The position numbers were made by a program, and so were the translations under genes. Of a stretch of DNA of 64,000 nucleotides, positions 8,036-15,627 are shown piece by piece. The stretch comes from Streptomyces venezuelae (GTDB taxonomy: Bacteria; Actinomycetota; Actinomycetes; Streptomycetales; Streptomycetaceae), in contig NZ_CP029193.1 of NCBI RefSeq assembly GCF_008642355.1, positions 620,001 through 684,000 on the forward strand, given 5' to 3'. A model generated the notes under the pieces. The model saw only the letters and a program-made list of their open reading frames with translations. It was not told the DNA's origin and did no database searches. Positions within the stretch are counted from its first letter, which is position 1, and each line of letters begins with the position of its first letter.

Positions 8036-9351
8036 GCGGAGCTTCCCGTCGCCGGGAGCGGGCCGGTGTCCTGGGCCGCGCGCATCAACGGCTGCCATGC
8101 CTCGGTCAGCAGGGCGAAGTCCTCGATGTCGCCGCGTGCCTCGTCGAGGAGGCGTTCGCGGTGTGCGGCCAGGTGGTCGGCGACATCGGCGTACCGGCCG
8201 CCGAGCGTGCGGTGGGCGGCGTCGAGACGGTCGAGGCGCCGGACGTTCTCCGCCTGGTCGAGTGCGGTGCTCTGCCGGGCGAACTCGGCGATGACGGAGG
8301 GGCGCACGTGGCCCTGCTCGTCGAGCAGGCCCTCGCCGGCCGCAGCCATGCGGTCGTAGATGTGGTTGAAGTAGAGCATCGACAGGAGGAACTTCGCGTA
8401 GCGGGTCTGGTACGCGAGGAAACCGGCGTCGGTCCTGCGTTCCCCGGTGTAGTAGTTGACGATGTTCCTGTTGTGCAGGACGCCGGGCAGGGCGGCGTCG
8501 TGGACCAGGTGGATGAGGAAGTAGTCACTGCCGATGGTGTCGGTCGCGGGCGGCAGCGGCACGCGCTCGTGCACGTCGTGGAAGCTGATGTTGCACATGT
8601 CGACGCGCATCGGGTCCACGAGGCCGAGGAGTGCGTGGTCGCGCTCGAACGGGTCGGTGCCCGCGCCCCGGAAGGACTCCTCGACCAGCGCCCGCTTCTC
8701 GGCGTCGGACCAGTGCTCGGGCGCCCAGAGGCTGACCACGTCGTAGTAGACGTCCGGGTCGATGCGCTGGATCTCGCCGATGTCGACGGAGAGTTCCCCG
8801 ACGAAGGAGCTGCCCACCATCGCCACGCGCCGGTCGGCGAGGCGCGGGTCGAGAGCGCTCTCCGAAACGCCGTGCGCGGCCTCCCGCGCGGGCTTGCCGA
8901 GCGACATCAGTTCGTGGTGCACCGGGAAGACGGGCTCGCCGTCGACGCTCTGGTAGCGGCTGTCGGAGTCCCTGCGGTGGACGGACTCGCAGCCGAGCGC
9001 ACGGGCGATCAGGAAGGCGCGGTTGGTGCAGGCTCCGTAGGAGAGGCGGTCCGGCAGCATCAGGTCGAGCATCAGCTCGGGCTTGGCGACCTGCGCCCGG
9101 TCGATCACGGCGCGCAGGAAGTCGCGCTGGGCCGCCTCGTCGAGGTGGTGCACGACGACGTGCGGCACGTCGGGCAGTGCGGCGACGGCCCGGGTGTGCT
9201 CGGCGAACGTGGCGGTGTCGGAGGAGTCCAGGATCAGCAGGTGCGCCTCGATGCCGAAGTGCGCGGCCGCGTACGCGGCTTCCGCACCGATCGCCGCGAT
9301 GGTCTCGGGGCAGGAGCGGTTGGTGGGGAGGGTCAGGCAGATGCGTCGCAT
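8032..9351 (-). CDS. DUF6271-like protein with glycosyltransferase-A features
   Basis: 439 aa, no signal peptide. I recognise the N-terminus (ICLTLPTNRSC) as that of DUF6271 proteins, a family without an assigned function. Visible features suggest a GT-A-like nucleotide-sugar fold: an initial beta strand ending in PTNR, LLILDSSD near 38-45, and a DxD-like DSD (128-130) in HRRDSDSRYQ. The C-terminal half (about 250-439) is mostly helical, with FLIHLVHDAALPGVLHNRN near the middle. ATG 9351 lies 19 bases inside the preceding oxygenase gene, and its stop overlaps the decarboxylase GTG. A role in assembling a conjugated small molecule is inference. Confidence 0.8.
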   Translation of the reverse strand: MRRICLTLPTNRSCPETIAAIGAEAAYAAAHFGIEAHLLILDSSDTATFAEHTRAVAALPDVPHVVVHHLDEAAQRDFLRAVIDRAQVAKPELMLDLMLPDRLSYGACTNRAFLIARALGCESVHRRDSDSRYQSVDGEPVFPVHHELMSLGKPAREAAHGVSESALDPRLADRRVAMVGSSFVGELSVDIGEIQRIDPDVYYDVVSLWAPEHWSDAEKRALVEESFRGAGTDPFERDHALLGLVDPMRVDMCNISFHDVHERVPLPPATDTIGSDYFLIHLVHDAALPGVLHNRNIVNYYTGERRTDAGFLAYQTRYAKFLLSMLYFNHIYDRMAAAGEGLLDEQGHVRPSVIAEFARQSTALDQAENVRRLDRLDAAHRTLGGRYADVADHLAAHRERLLDEARGDIEDFALLTEAWQPLMRAAQDTGPLPATGSSA

Positions 9352-10373
9352 GCGGCTTCCCCGTTCCAGGACTTGAGGCCAAGCAGCTTGGCGCCCAGGT
9401 CGTTGAGGGCGGCGGTGCCGTAGCGCAGCGATTCGTGCTTGTGGGCGTCGCCGAGCAGCGTGGCGTTCCACTCGGGGGTGCTCAGGTTGGACCAGGAGTC
9501 GATGCGGGAGCGGCGCAGCTCCTCGTGGGACTCCAGGGCGGGCATCATCGAGAGGTACTGGACCGCGCGGACGCCGTCCTTCGAGGTGTTGGGGGCGACG
9601 CCGTGGGCCAGCAGGCCGTTCCAGATGAGCAGGTCGCCGGCTTCCAGCTCGGGGCGGACGACGGGCATCTCGTCGCGGTCGATCGCGGGGCGGATGGGGT
9701 CGCGGTCGTCGGGCTGGAGGGCCTTCCACCGGTCGAACTGCCGGAACAGTTCGGGGCAGCACTGGAAGCCGCCGTGGTCCTCTTGGGTGTCGTCGAGGGC
9801 GATGATGCCCTGCACACGCTGGGGCAGCACGCCGAGGGTGGTGTCGACGTCCCAGTGAAGGTTGATGTCGAAGCCGCGCTCGGTGGGTGCGATCAGCGAG
9901 CGGGAGCGGTTCCTGATGTTGGGCGGGTTGAGGTTGAGGCGGTCCAGGGTGACCCAGAGCTCCTCGCAGTCCCATACGTCGACGAAGGCGTCGTAGACCC
10001 GCTGCGTCTGGCGGCTGTCCCAGATCAGCTGGTGGTGATAGGCCTCGACGAAGCCGTAGACGTGCAGCTCGCGGTCGAGGTCGGAGCGCCACTCGCGGTC
10101 CTCGTACCAGGTCTCGGGGCGGCCGCGGTCCAGGCCCTGGAACTCCCAGGCGAAGTCGAGGAGGTCCTTGGCGGCCTCGCGGGAGATCGCCTGCTTCACG
10201 ACTATGTAGCCGTACGTCTGCCAGTGCGCGAAGTCCTCCTCGGAGAGGACGCGCAGGGGCCGGGTCTTCTCGAGGTCGCGCAGCTGCGTCTGGGCCAGGT
10301 ACGTGTCGGCGTCCGAGCTGAAGTACGGGACATCGGAGGGGGCTCGATGGAGGTAGCGGTCACTCGCTGCCAT
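9333..10373 (-). CDS. phytanoyl-CoA dioxygenase (PhyH) family oxygenase, operon leader
   Basis: 346 aa Fe(II)/2-oxoglutarate-dependent oxygenase. The facial triad is visible: His173-x-Asp175 in NLHWDVD and the distal His257 in LLAHGVAPN, with Arg269 (GVRAVQYL) as the likely 2-oxoglutarate anchor. ATG 10373 is preceded by TTGGAGCACCAC, a clear Shine-Dalgarno; the longer frame upstream contains the promoter and is rejected. It is the first gene of the overlapping five-gene operon and probably hydroxylates or desaturates the pathway intermediate. Similar secreted-product clusters use PhyH enzymes on free or carrier-bound amino acids, but no carrier is present here. Confidence 0.9.
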   Translation of the reverse strand: MAASDRYLHRAPSDVPYFSSDADTYLAQTQLRDLEKTRPLRVLSEEDFAHWQTYGYIVVKQAISREAAKDLLDFAWEFQGLDRGRPETWYEDREWRSDLDRELHVYGFVEAYHHQLIWDSRQTQRVYDAFVDVWDCEELWVTLDRLNLNPPNIRNRSRSLIAPTERGFDINLHWDVDTTLGVLPQRVQGIIALDDTQEDHGGFQCCPELFRQFDRWKALQPDDRDPIRPAIDRDEMPVVRPELEAGDLLIWNGLLAHGVAPNTSKDGVRAVQYLSMMPALESHEELRRSRIDSWSNLSTPEWNATLLGDAHKHESLRYGTAALNDLGAKLLGLKSWNGEAACDASA

Positions 10374-10431
10374 GTGGTGCTCCAAGGATCGGTTCTCATC
10401 TCCGGCGGCAGATCTCCACGCCGGATCACCA

Positions 10432-10460
10432 AAATGGACTAGACCAACTCTCCGTGTCAA
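10432..10460 (-). promoter_or_regulatory. promoter with embedded GntR/DasR-like operator
   Basis: On the minus strand a perfect -35 (TTGACA, 10455-10460) precedes a weak -10 (CCATTT, 10432-10437) with a 17-base spacer. The spacer holds TTGGTCTAGTCCAT (10434-10447), whose 12-base core matches the DasR/HutC-type operator TGGTCTAGACCA at 11 of 12 positions. A repressor bound here would block RNA polymerase. The site is 60 bases upstream of the PhyH start, so it should govern the whole five-gene operon. Confidence 0.65.
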
Positions 10461-10577
10461 CAATTGAATTGGGCGCCTTGAGGGATAAAAAGGCGACATT
10501 TACCCCCAGTTCACTCGCCCGCCATATGTGGATTCGGCAAAGATCCCGCAGCTCAACTCGGGCCTACCGGCGGGTAG

Positions 10578-10591
10578 TTGGTCCGGACCAA
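10578..10591. promoter_or_regulatory. perfect 14-bp palindrome, second GntR-like site
   Basis: TTGGTCCGGACCAA is a perfect palindrome whose core differs from TGGTCTAGACCA at two central bases. It lies 131 bases upstream of the operon-proximal site, with the same outer sequence TTGGTC/GACCAA, suggesting cooperative or looping repression. It is also next to the FG-GAP gene terminator, so a chance or structural role remains possible. Confidence 0.4.
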
Positions 10592-10597
10592 AAGAAG

Positions 10598-10659
10598 GGA
10601 GGCGTCACCGCGCGCGGTGACGCCTCCTGAGACCCGGGGCGGGAACGTCCTGCCCCGGG
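10598..10659 (-). terminator. double-hairpin terminator of the FG-GAP gene
   Basis: Two stem-loops follow the stop at 10690 on the minus strand. CCCGGGGC/GCCCCGGG occupies 10633-10659, then GGAGGCGTCACC/GGTGACGCCTCC occupies 10598-10626. The second is followed on the minus strand by CTTCTTTTGG, a short T-rich tail. This gives a good intrinsic terminator separating the FG-GAP gene from the downstream operon. Confidence 0.75.
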
Positions 10660-10689
10660 GGACCTCTCGTTACACGCTGTTACCTGCTG

Positions 10690-12168
10690 TTACTCGTCGA
10701 TCGCCGCCCCGAACGCCGCGTCCGCGGACGGCGCGCCGAGCGAACCCGCGCCGTACGTCCAGGACCCGGCAGCCGTGACCCCGCCGGAGTTCGCGGACAG
10801 GACCCACACCACGCCGTCCCCGGTGTTCTCGCCCGGTGCCGCCGCGAGGAGCCCGAAGCGGCCGTCGCGGTTCGGGTCCGTGAGCCGCACCTGCGCGCCC
10901 CACTTGTCGCCCTTCTCGGCGTCACCCGGGATGTCCGCGGAGTTCTGGTCGAACGACTTCGCGCCGCTCGCCGTCATCCCGTTCTCCGAGCCGCGGAGCA
11001 CCCAGACGGCGCCCGCGTCGGCGACCGTCCCGATGTCCTCGCCCGGTGCGCCGATCGCCACGTCGGCGTAACCGTCGCCGTTGGTGTCCGCCACCGACAG
11101 GTCGGCGCCCCAGCCGTCTCCCTGCTCGGCGACGCCGGGCACGCCCTCGGCGTCCTGCGTCCACCACTTGGCCTCGTTCACGAGGCCGTCCGCGGTTCCG
11201 TAGCGCACGCCGACCAGACCGCCGGTCATCGTCTCGCCGCCGTCGTCCGGGGACGCGGGCTCGCCGGTCACCAGGTCGTCGTAGCCGTCGTTGTTGATGT
11301 CGCCGGAGGCCGCGACCGGGCCGCCGCGCAGGTCGTTCTTGTACGTCAGGCCGTCGGCGCCGCCCGCGAACTGCACGGACCAGCCGTGACCGGGCTCGTC
11401 CCCTTCGGTGGTTCCGGAGGCGACGAGGTCCGCGTAGCCGTTCTTGTCGTAGTCGCCGGTGGTCAGCGACTTGGACACGATGGCGCTCGCGGCGGCCGAC
11501 CTGCCGAGCCGCTCGGTGGCCTGACGGCGCAGCGGCGCCTCGCCCCGGGCCTGCGGAGCGGGGTCGTACACGTACAGGTCCACGTTGTCCTTGTCGAGGA
11601 CGGCGAGGAGGTCGCCCGGGGTGTCCGCGGTGAAGTGCGCCGCGGCCAGACCGAGGCCGAACTGCTGGCCCGCGGCGGCGTCCTGGCTCTGCAGCCAGCT
11701 GCTCGCGGAGCCGGCGAGCCCCGACTTCGAGCCCCACAGGACGGCGACACCACCGGCGTCCGCGCCGGCGTCGAGGTCCTCCCCGGGGATGCCGATGACC
11801 GCGTCGTCGTATCCGTCGCCGTCGAGGTCACCGGTCGCGACGGCCTTGCCGAAGTTGTCGCCCGCCTCGGCGGCGCCGGAGACACCGGACGTCGACTGGC
11901 TGAATCTGGCGACGTTGCTGGTGTTGATGCCGCCGGTGGAGCCGTACTGGACCGTGACGAGACCTGCGCCCTTGGCGCCGCTCACCGTGGCACCAGGGGC
12001 GCCGACCAGCACGTCCTCGTATCCGTCGCCGTTGAAGTCGCTGTTGCGGTCGTCGGCGCGGGTACCCCCAGGGGTGCCGGCGAAGGCGGAGGGGGCGGCG
12101 GCGATACCGGCCCCGGTCAGCAGAAGGAACGATGCCGCGGCGAGGGCGGCCGAACGGTTCTTGCGCAC
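10690..12168 (-). CDS. secreted FG-GAP repeat (integrin-like) beta-propeller protein
   Basis: 492 aa. The start is GTG 12168, with CAGGAG six bases upstream, giving a signal peptide (KNRSAALAAASFLLLTGAG, cleavage after SAFA near residue 31). The mature chain is about seven propeller blades with the calcium-binding pattern D-x-N/D-x-D-G-Y-x-D: DFNGDGYEDVLVGAPG, DLDGDGYDDAVIGIPG, DYDKNGYADLV, DINNDGYDDLVTG, DTNGDGYADVAIGAPG and a last degenerate copy DPNRDGRFG. These proteins are extracellular and bind Ca2+; the ligand is unknown. The long upstream open frame is out of the translated part. Two hairpins terminate the gene. Confidence 0.92.
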   Translation of the reverse strand: MRKNRSAALAAASFLLLTGAGIAAAPSAFAGTPGGTRADDRNSDFNGDGYEDVLVGAPGATVSGAKGAGLVTVQYGSTGGINTSNVARFSQSTSGVSGAAEAGDNFGKAVATGDLDGDGYDDAVIGIPGEDLDAGADAGGVAVLWGSKSGLAGSASSWLQSQDAAAGQQFGLGLAAAHFTADTPGDLLAVLDKDNVDLYVYDPAPQARGEAPLRRQATERLGRSAAASAIVSKSLTTGDYDKNGYADLVASGTTEGDEPGHGWSVQFAGGADGLTYKNDLRGGPVAASGDINNDGYDDLVTGEPASPDDGGETMTGGLVGVRYGTADGLVNEAKWWTQDAEGVPGVAEQGDGWGADLSVADTNGDGYADVAIGAPGEDIGTVADAGAVWVLRGSENGMTASGAKSFDQNSADIPGDAEKGDKWGAQVRLTDPNRDGRFGLLAAAPGENTGDGVVWVLSANSGGVTAAGSWTYGAGSLGAPSADAAFGAAIDE

Positions 12169-12325
12169 GAGCGGCTCCTGTGAAGGAAGGTGGCCGGGCA
12201 GGCGCGGGGGGTGTCCGGAAAGGGCCCGTTCCTTGTCCGGCGCCCTGTTCGACACGGGATGGGGCACCAGGGTTGTACGGGGTTCACGATCCGCTTCCGG
12301 AGCGTGCGCTCGCAATTCGCGGAAC

Positions 12326-12373
12326 CGTCACTTCCATCTGGCGTCACTCCCATCCGGCGTCACTTCCATCCGT
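12326..12373. repeat. three tandem 16-bp repeats at the GH16 gene end
   Basis: CGTCACTTCCATCTGG (12326-12341), CGTCACTCCCATCCGG (12342-12357) and CGTCACTTCCATCCGT (12358-12373) lie head to tail. The last copy encodes the final residues and stop codon of the GH16 gene (minus strand), so the gene's 3' end appears to have been duplicated twice downstream. Confidence 0.8.
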
Positions 12374-13271
12374 ACGCGTACGCCGCCACCCAGGTGATCT
12401 CCAGCCGCGCGCTGCTGCCGGGTGCGGCCCCCGGTCCTTCCAGGGCGCTCTCGTTCTGCAGGACCCAGGAGAGCGGGCGGTCGGGGACTCCACGCGTGTC
12501 GTGCCCGACCTCCCTTCCGTCGACGAAGAACCGGACGTGGCCGGGTGTCCACTCGGTGGAGACGGTGTGCCAGTCGGTCCAGGAACCGGCGCCGGGGTAC
12601 GCGCCCTGTTCGCCCCCGCCGCAGGGGTGGTGGAAGGCGGTGAGGGGGCCGGTCCACTCGCCTTCCGGGTGGTCCATCTCGCAGCCGCCGCCGTAGTGCA
12701 GCCACGCCGACTTGTAGCCGGGGGCCGGTTCGGTCACCTTGACGCGGGCGCTGTACTTGCCGTACTTCATCTGCATGACCGCGCGTGGTACCACCGCCGA
12801 CGCGTGGACGGGCCCTCCGTCGGCGGGCCGCCACATGCGGATGCGCATGCGCCCGTCGCCGTCCGCCGCAGGACCCACGCTCACCGTGTCCTCCGGGTGG
12901 TAGACGCCCACGACGTCCCGGCCCCGGTCACCCGCCGTGTCGGGCCAGCCGGTCGGGTAGGCCCACCAGTTGTCCCGGTACGACCCGTCGAGGCCCCCGC
13001 AGTACGCGGCGGAGGTGTCGGCGTGGTGGTCGCAGTCGCTGAAGGCGCCCAGCGGCACCCGGTCGCCGTCGAAGTCCTCGGCGAGCACCTGCCAGAACGG
13101 CCCGCAGTCGCCGACCGGCAGCGCGCTGCCCGCGGTGCGGCAGGCGTCCGCCGACACCGGCGCTCCCCCGGCGCTCGGAACGCAGAACAGGACCCCCAGC
13201 AGCGTCGCGCCGAGCGCCCCGAACACGACCGGCCGCCGACGCCGCCGTCCGGCCGCAGCATGTGATCCCAT
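12360..13271 (-). CDS. secreted glycoside hydrolase family 16 protein
   Basis: 303 aa beta-glucan-type endohydrolase or transglycosylase. The start is ATG 13271 with GGAGG seven bases upstream; the longer open frame has no ribosome site. A basic N-terminus (GRRRRRP) and hydrophobic stretch LGATLLGVLF form a signal peptide. The catalytic E-x-D-x-x-E motif is seen as CEMDHPEGEW (Glu198, Asp200, Glu203), downstream of the GH16-typical KYGKYSARVKV strand. Many cysteines suggest disulfides. It may cleave laminarin-, lichenan- or agar-like polymers; the substrate cannot be told. Two extra copies of its 3' end follow as tandem repeats. Confidence 0.9.
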   Translation of the reverse strand: MGSHAAAGRRRRRPVVFGALGATLLGVLFCVPSAGGAPVSADACRTAGSALPVGDCGPFWQVLAEDFDGDRVPLGAFSDCDHHADTSAAYCGGLDGSYRDNWWAYPTGWPDTAGDRGRDVVGVYHPEDTVSVGPAADGDGRMRIRMWRPADGGPVHASAVVPRAVMQMKYGKYSARVKVTEPAPGYKSAWLHYGGGCEMDHPEGEWTGPLTAFHHPCGGGEQGAYPGAGSWTDWHTVSTEWTPGHVRFFVDGREVGHDTRGVPDRPLSWVLQNESALEGPGAAPGSSARLEITWVAAYAYGWK

Positions 13272-13483
13272 CGCGCCGCCTCCGCTCCACGGACGCCCCC
13301 GCGAAAAGGGCCGCGCCCTGTCGAGGGGGACATCCTCGTGGAGACACGGAGGTGCCGCCACACGGACGGCGCAACGCTCGTCCTTTGCAGTGCTCTTCCG
13401 ATGAAGCGCGGATCGGTTGAACGGTCCGGGACGTCGATCGTGCGAGCCTCCCCACGTCTCATTTGACCCTTGTGGGAGCTGAT

Positions 13484-15595
13484 GTGCGCGTGACCTTTCC
13501 TTCCCTCGTCCGGACCGGGACGAGGTACCTCTGTCTCCTCGGCGTCGTGGCCGGGACGAGCCTGTCGGCCCTGCCTCTCGCCGAGGCCGCCGCGAAGCCC
13601 CTGCCCGGCGGCCTCGGGCCGTGCGTGCCGGGCAACTGCCCCGACGGCGACTACCCGCCGATCAACAACGGGGGGATCAAGTACCGCGACAACGGCATCA
13701 ACATCTACGTGGGCGGGGACTTCCTCGTCCGCGAGAAGGCCTCGGAAGCCGAGGGGCGGGTCGTCGTCCTCGGCGACTTCGACCAGGACAAGGCGGCCGG
13801 TGTCAGCGGCGTCTACAACGTCGGCGAGGCCGGCGTCGGCTCCCGGGTGGCGCCTCCCAAGGGTGCCGACTGGCTCACCGCGGGCGGCAACGTCACCGTC
13901 GGCAGCGGAGAGCGGCTCCTCGCCGAGGACGGCGTGGTCCGGTACGCCGAGGACGCCGACGGCACGATCCTCGCCACGAAGCGCAAGGACCCCGACGCCG
14001 CCAAGCCGTACATCCCGCTGCGCGACGAGCTGACCGCCGCCAGCCAGTGCTACGCGCACCCCGAGGGCGGCACACGCACGCCCACCGGCACGGCCGTCCA
14101 CGCGGGCGGCGAGACCCTGTTCCGCGGCGACAACACCTCCATGCTCCAGGTCTTCAACGTCGACTTCGACCTGATGGGCGGCAGCGGCGGTCAGGAAGGC
14201 ATCCGCTTCGAGGGCATCCCGGACGGCGCCACGATCCTGGTCAACATCCTGGGCTCCAAGCGCACCATCAACACGTACAGCGGCACCATCGACGACAGCA
14301 GTCAGCTCAACAAGCTGCGCAGCCGTCTGCTGTGGAACTTCCCCGACGCCACCTCGGTGGAGGTCAAGGGCACCGGGCAGTTCCAGGGCAGCGTCCTGGT
14401 CGGCAACCAGGCCTCGATGACGACGGTCAGCGTGCCGGGCATGAACGGCCGCTTCTTCACCACGGGCTCCCTCACGCACACCAGCTCAGCGTCGGGCGGC
14501 GGCGGCCAGGAGTTCCACAACTACCCCTTCCTCGGCGACCTGCCGGACTGCGCCACCACGCCCGCCACCGGCGAGGTGAAGGTCGTCAAGACCGACGAGG
14601 ACGGCGGCGAGCCGCTGAAGGGCGCCGAGTTCGAACTGTGGCGCGAGTCCAACGGTGTCGACGGGCTGCAGACGGGCGGCGACGACCCGGACACGAAGGT
14701 CGGCGACGACTGCGTCACCGAGGCGCAGGGCGAGTGCGCGCAGACCGTGCCGCTCGGCACGTACTACTGGCGCGAGACCAAGGCGCCGAAGGGGTACGAA
14801 CGCCCGACCCCGAACGTCTTCGGACCGCTGGAGCTGACCGGGGCGAACGCCTCCGAGGGCGTGTCGGTACCGGCCACCAACAGGAAGAAGGAGGAACCCT
14901 CCGTCAAGGAGGGCCCGGTCACGGTCCACAAGAAGGACCAGGACACGGGGAAGCCCCTGCCGGGTGCCGTCTTCCAGCTCTGGCGCGAGACCAACGGCAC
15001 GCCGGGCCTCCAGCGCGGCGGCGCGGACCCGGACACCGCCCAGGGATCGCCCTGCACGACGAACGCGAAGGGTGCCTGCCGCGAAACCGTCAAGCCCGGC
15101 ACGTACTACTGGGTGGAGACCAAGGCGCCGAACGGCTACGAGCTGCCGGACCCGGCGGTCTTCGGCCCCCTCGTCCTGACCGGGTCCGACGTCGCGCTCG
15201 GGGCCTCCGTGGAGGCGCTGAACCGCAAGGAACGGCAGCCCGACGTCCGCGGCTCCCTCACGGTCGTCAAGAAGGACGGGAAGACGGGCAGGCCACTGGC
15301 CGGCGCGGTCTTCCAGCTCTGGCGCGAGAGCAACGGCACGGCCGGACTCCAGACATCGGGCGCGCGCCGGGACACCCTCGCCGACCGGGGCTGCGCCACG
15401 GACGGCCGCGGGCGGTGCGCTTTCCAGGGCCTGACGCCCGGCTCGTACTACCTCAGGGAGACCGCCGTTCCCGACGGCTACGTCATGCCCGCGAAGAGGG
15501 TCAGCGGGCCGCACAAGGTGACAGGGCACAAGCCCGCCAAGGACGTCACGGTGACGCTCACCAACCAGCGAGGCGGTGGCAAGAAGGGGAAATGA
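13484..15595 (+). CDS. choice-of-anchor A / triple SpaA-domain surface protein
   Basis: 703 aa exported protein. GTG 13484 is preferred because GGGAG ends five bases upstream; a signal peptide follows (LCLLGVVAGTSLSALPLAEA). Residues about 60-335 are a choice-of-anchor A domain (NIYVGGDFLV, FNVDFDLMGG, GTGQFQGSVLVGNQ). Three SpaA prealbumin-like domains start near 363, 477 and 590. Each has the isopeptide lysine region (VKVVKTDEDGG, VTVHKKDQDTG, LTVVKKDGKTG) and the catalytic-Glu E-box (ETKAPKGY, ETKAPNGY, ETAVPDGY). The domains are near-copies (FQLWRE-NG-GLQ repeated), indicating internal duplication. There is no LPxTG or terminal membrane segment, only a basic GGGKKGK tail, so attachment is unclear. 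Confidence 0.88.
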   Translation: MRVTFPSLVRTGTRYLCLLGVVAGTSLSALPLAEAAAKPLPGGLGPCVPGNCPDGDYPPINNGGIKYRDNGINIYVGGDFLVREKASEAEGRVVVLGDFDQDKAAGVSGVYNVGEAGVGSRVAPPKGADWLTAGGNVTVGSGERLLAEDGVVRYAEDADGTILATKRKDPDAAKPYIPLRDELTAASQCYAHPEGGTRTPTGTAVHAGGETLFRGDNTSMLQVFNVDFDLMGGSGGQEGIRFEGIPDGATILVNILGSKRTINTYSGTIDDSSQLNKLRSRLLWNFPDATSVEVKGTGQFQGSVLVGNQASMTTVSVPGMNGRFFTTGSLTHTSSASGGGGQEFHNYPFLGDLPDCATTPATGEVKVVKTDEDGGEPLKGAEFELWRESNGVDGLQTGGDDPDTKVGDDCVTEAQGECAQTVPLGTYYWRETKAPKGYERPTPNVFGPLELTGANASEGVSVPATNRKKEEPSVKEGPVTVHKKDQDTGKPLPGAVFQLWRETNGTPGLQRGGADPDTAQGSPCTTNAKGACRETVKPGTYYWVETKAPNGYELPDPAVFGPLVLTGSDVALGASVEALNRKERQPDVRGSLTVVKKDGKTGRPLAGAVFQLWRESNGTAGLQTSGARRDTLADRGCATDGRGRCAFQGLTPGSYYLRETAVPDGYVMPAKRVSGPHKVTGHKPAKDVTVTLTNQRGGGKKGK

Positions 15596-15627
15596 CCGGG
15601 TGACCGGATTACCGGGTGCGGGTGGCG

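Noticed and set aside
6689..8359. Plus-strand open frame of 556 codons
   Set aside because: Antisense to the GNAT, decarboxylase and DUF6271 genes; no motif or ribosome site.
12881..14479. Minus-strand open frame of 532 codons
   Set aside because: Antisense to the SpaA-repeat protein over most of its length and out of frame with GH16.
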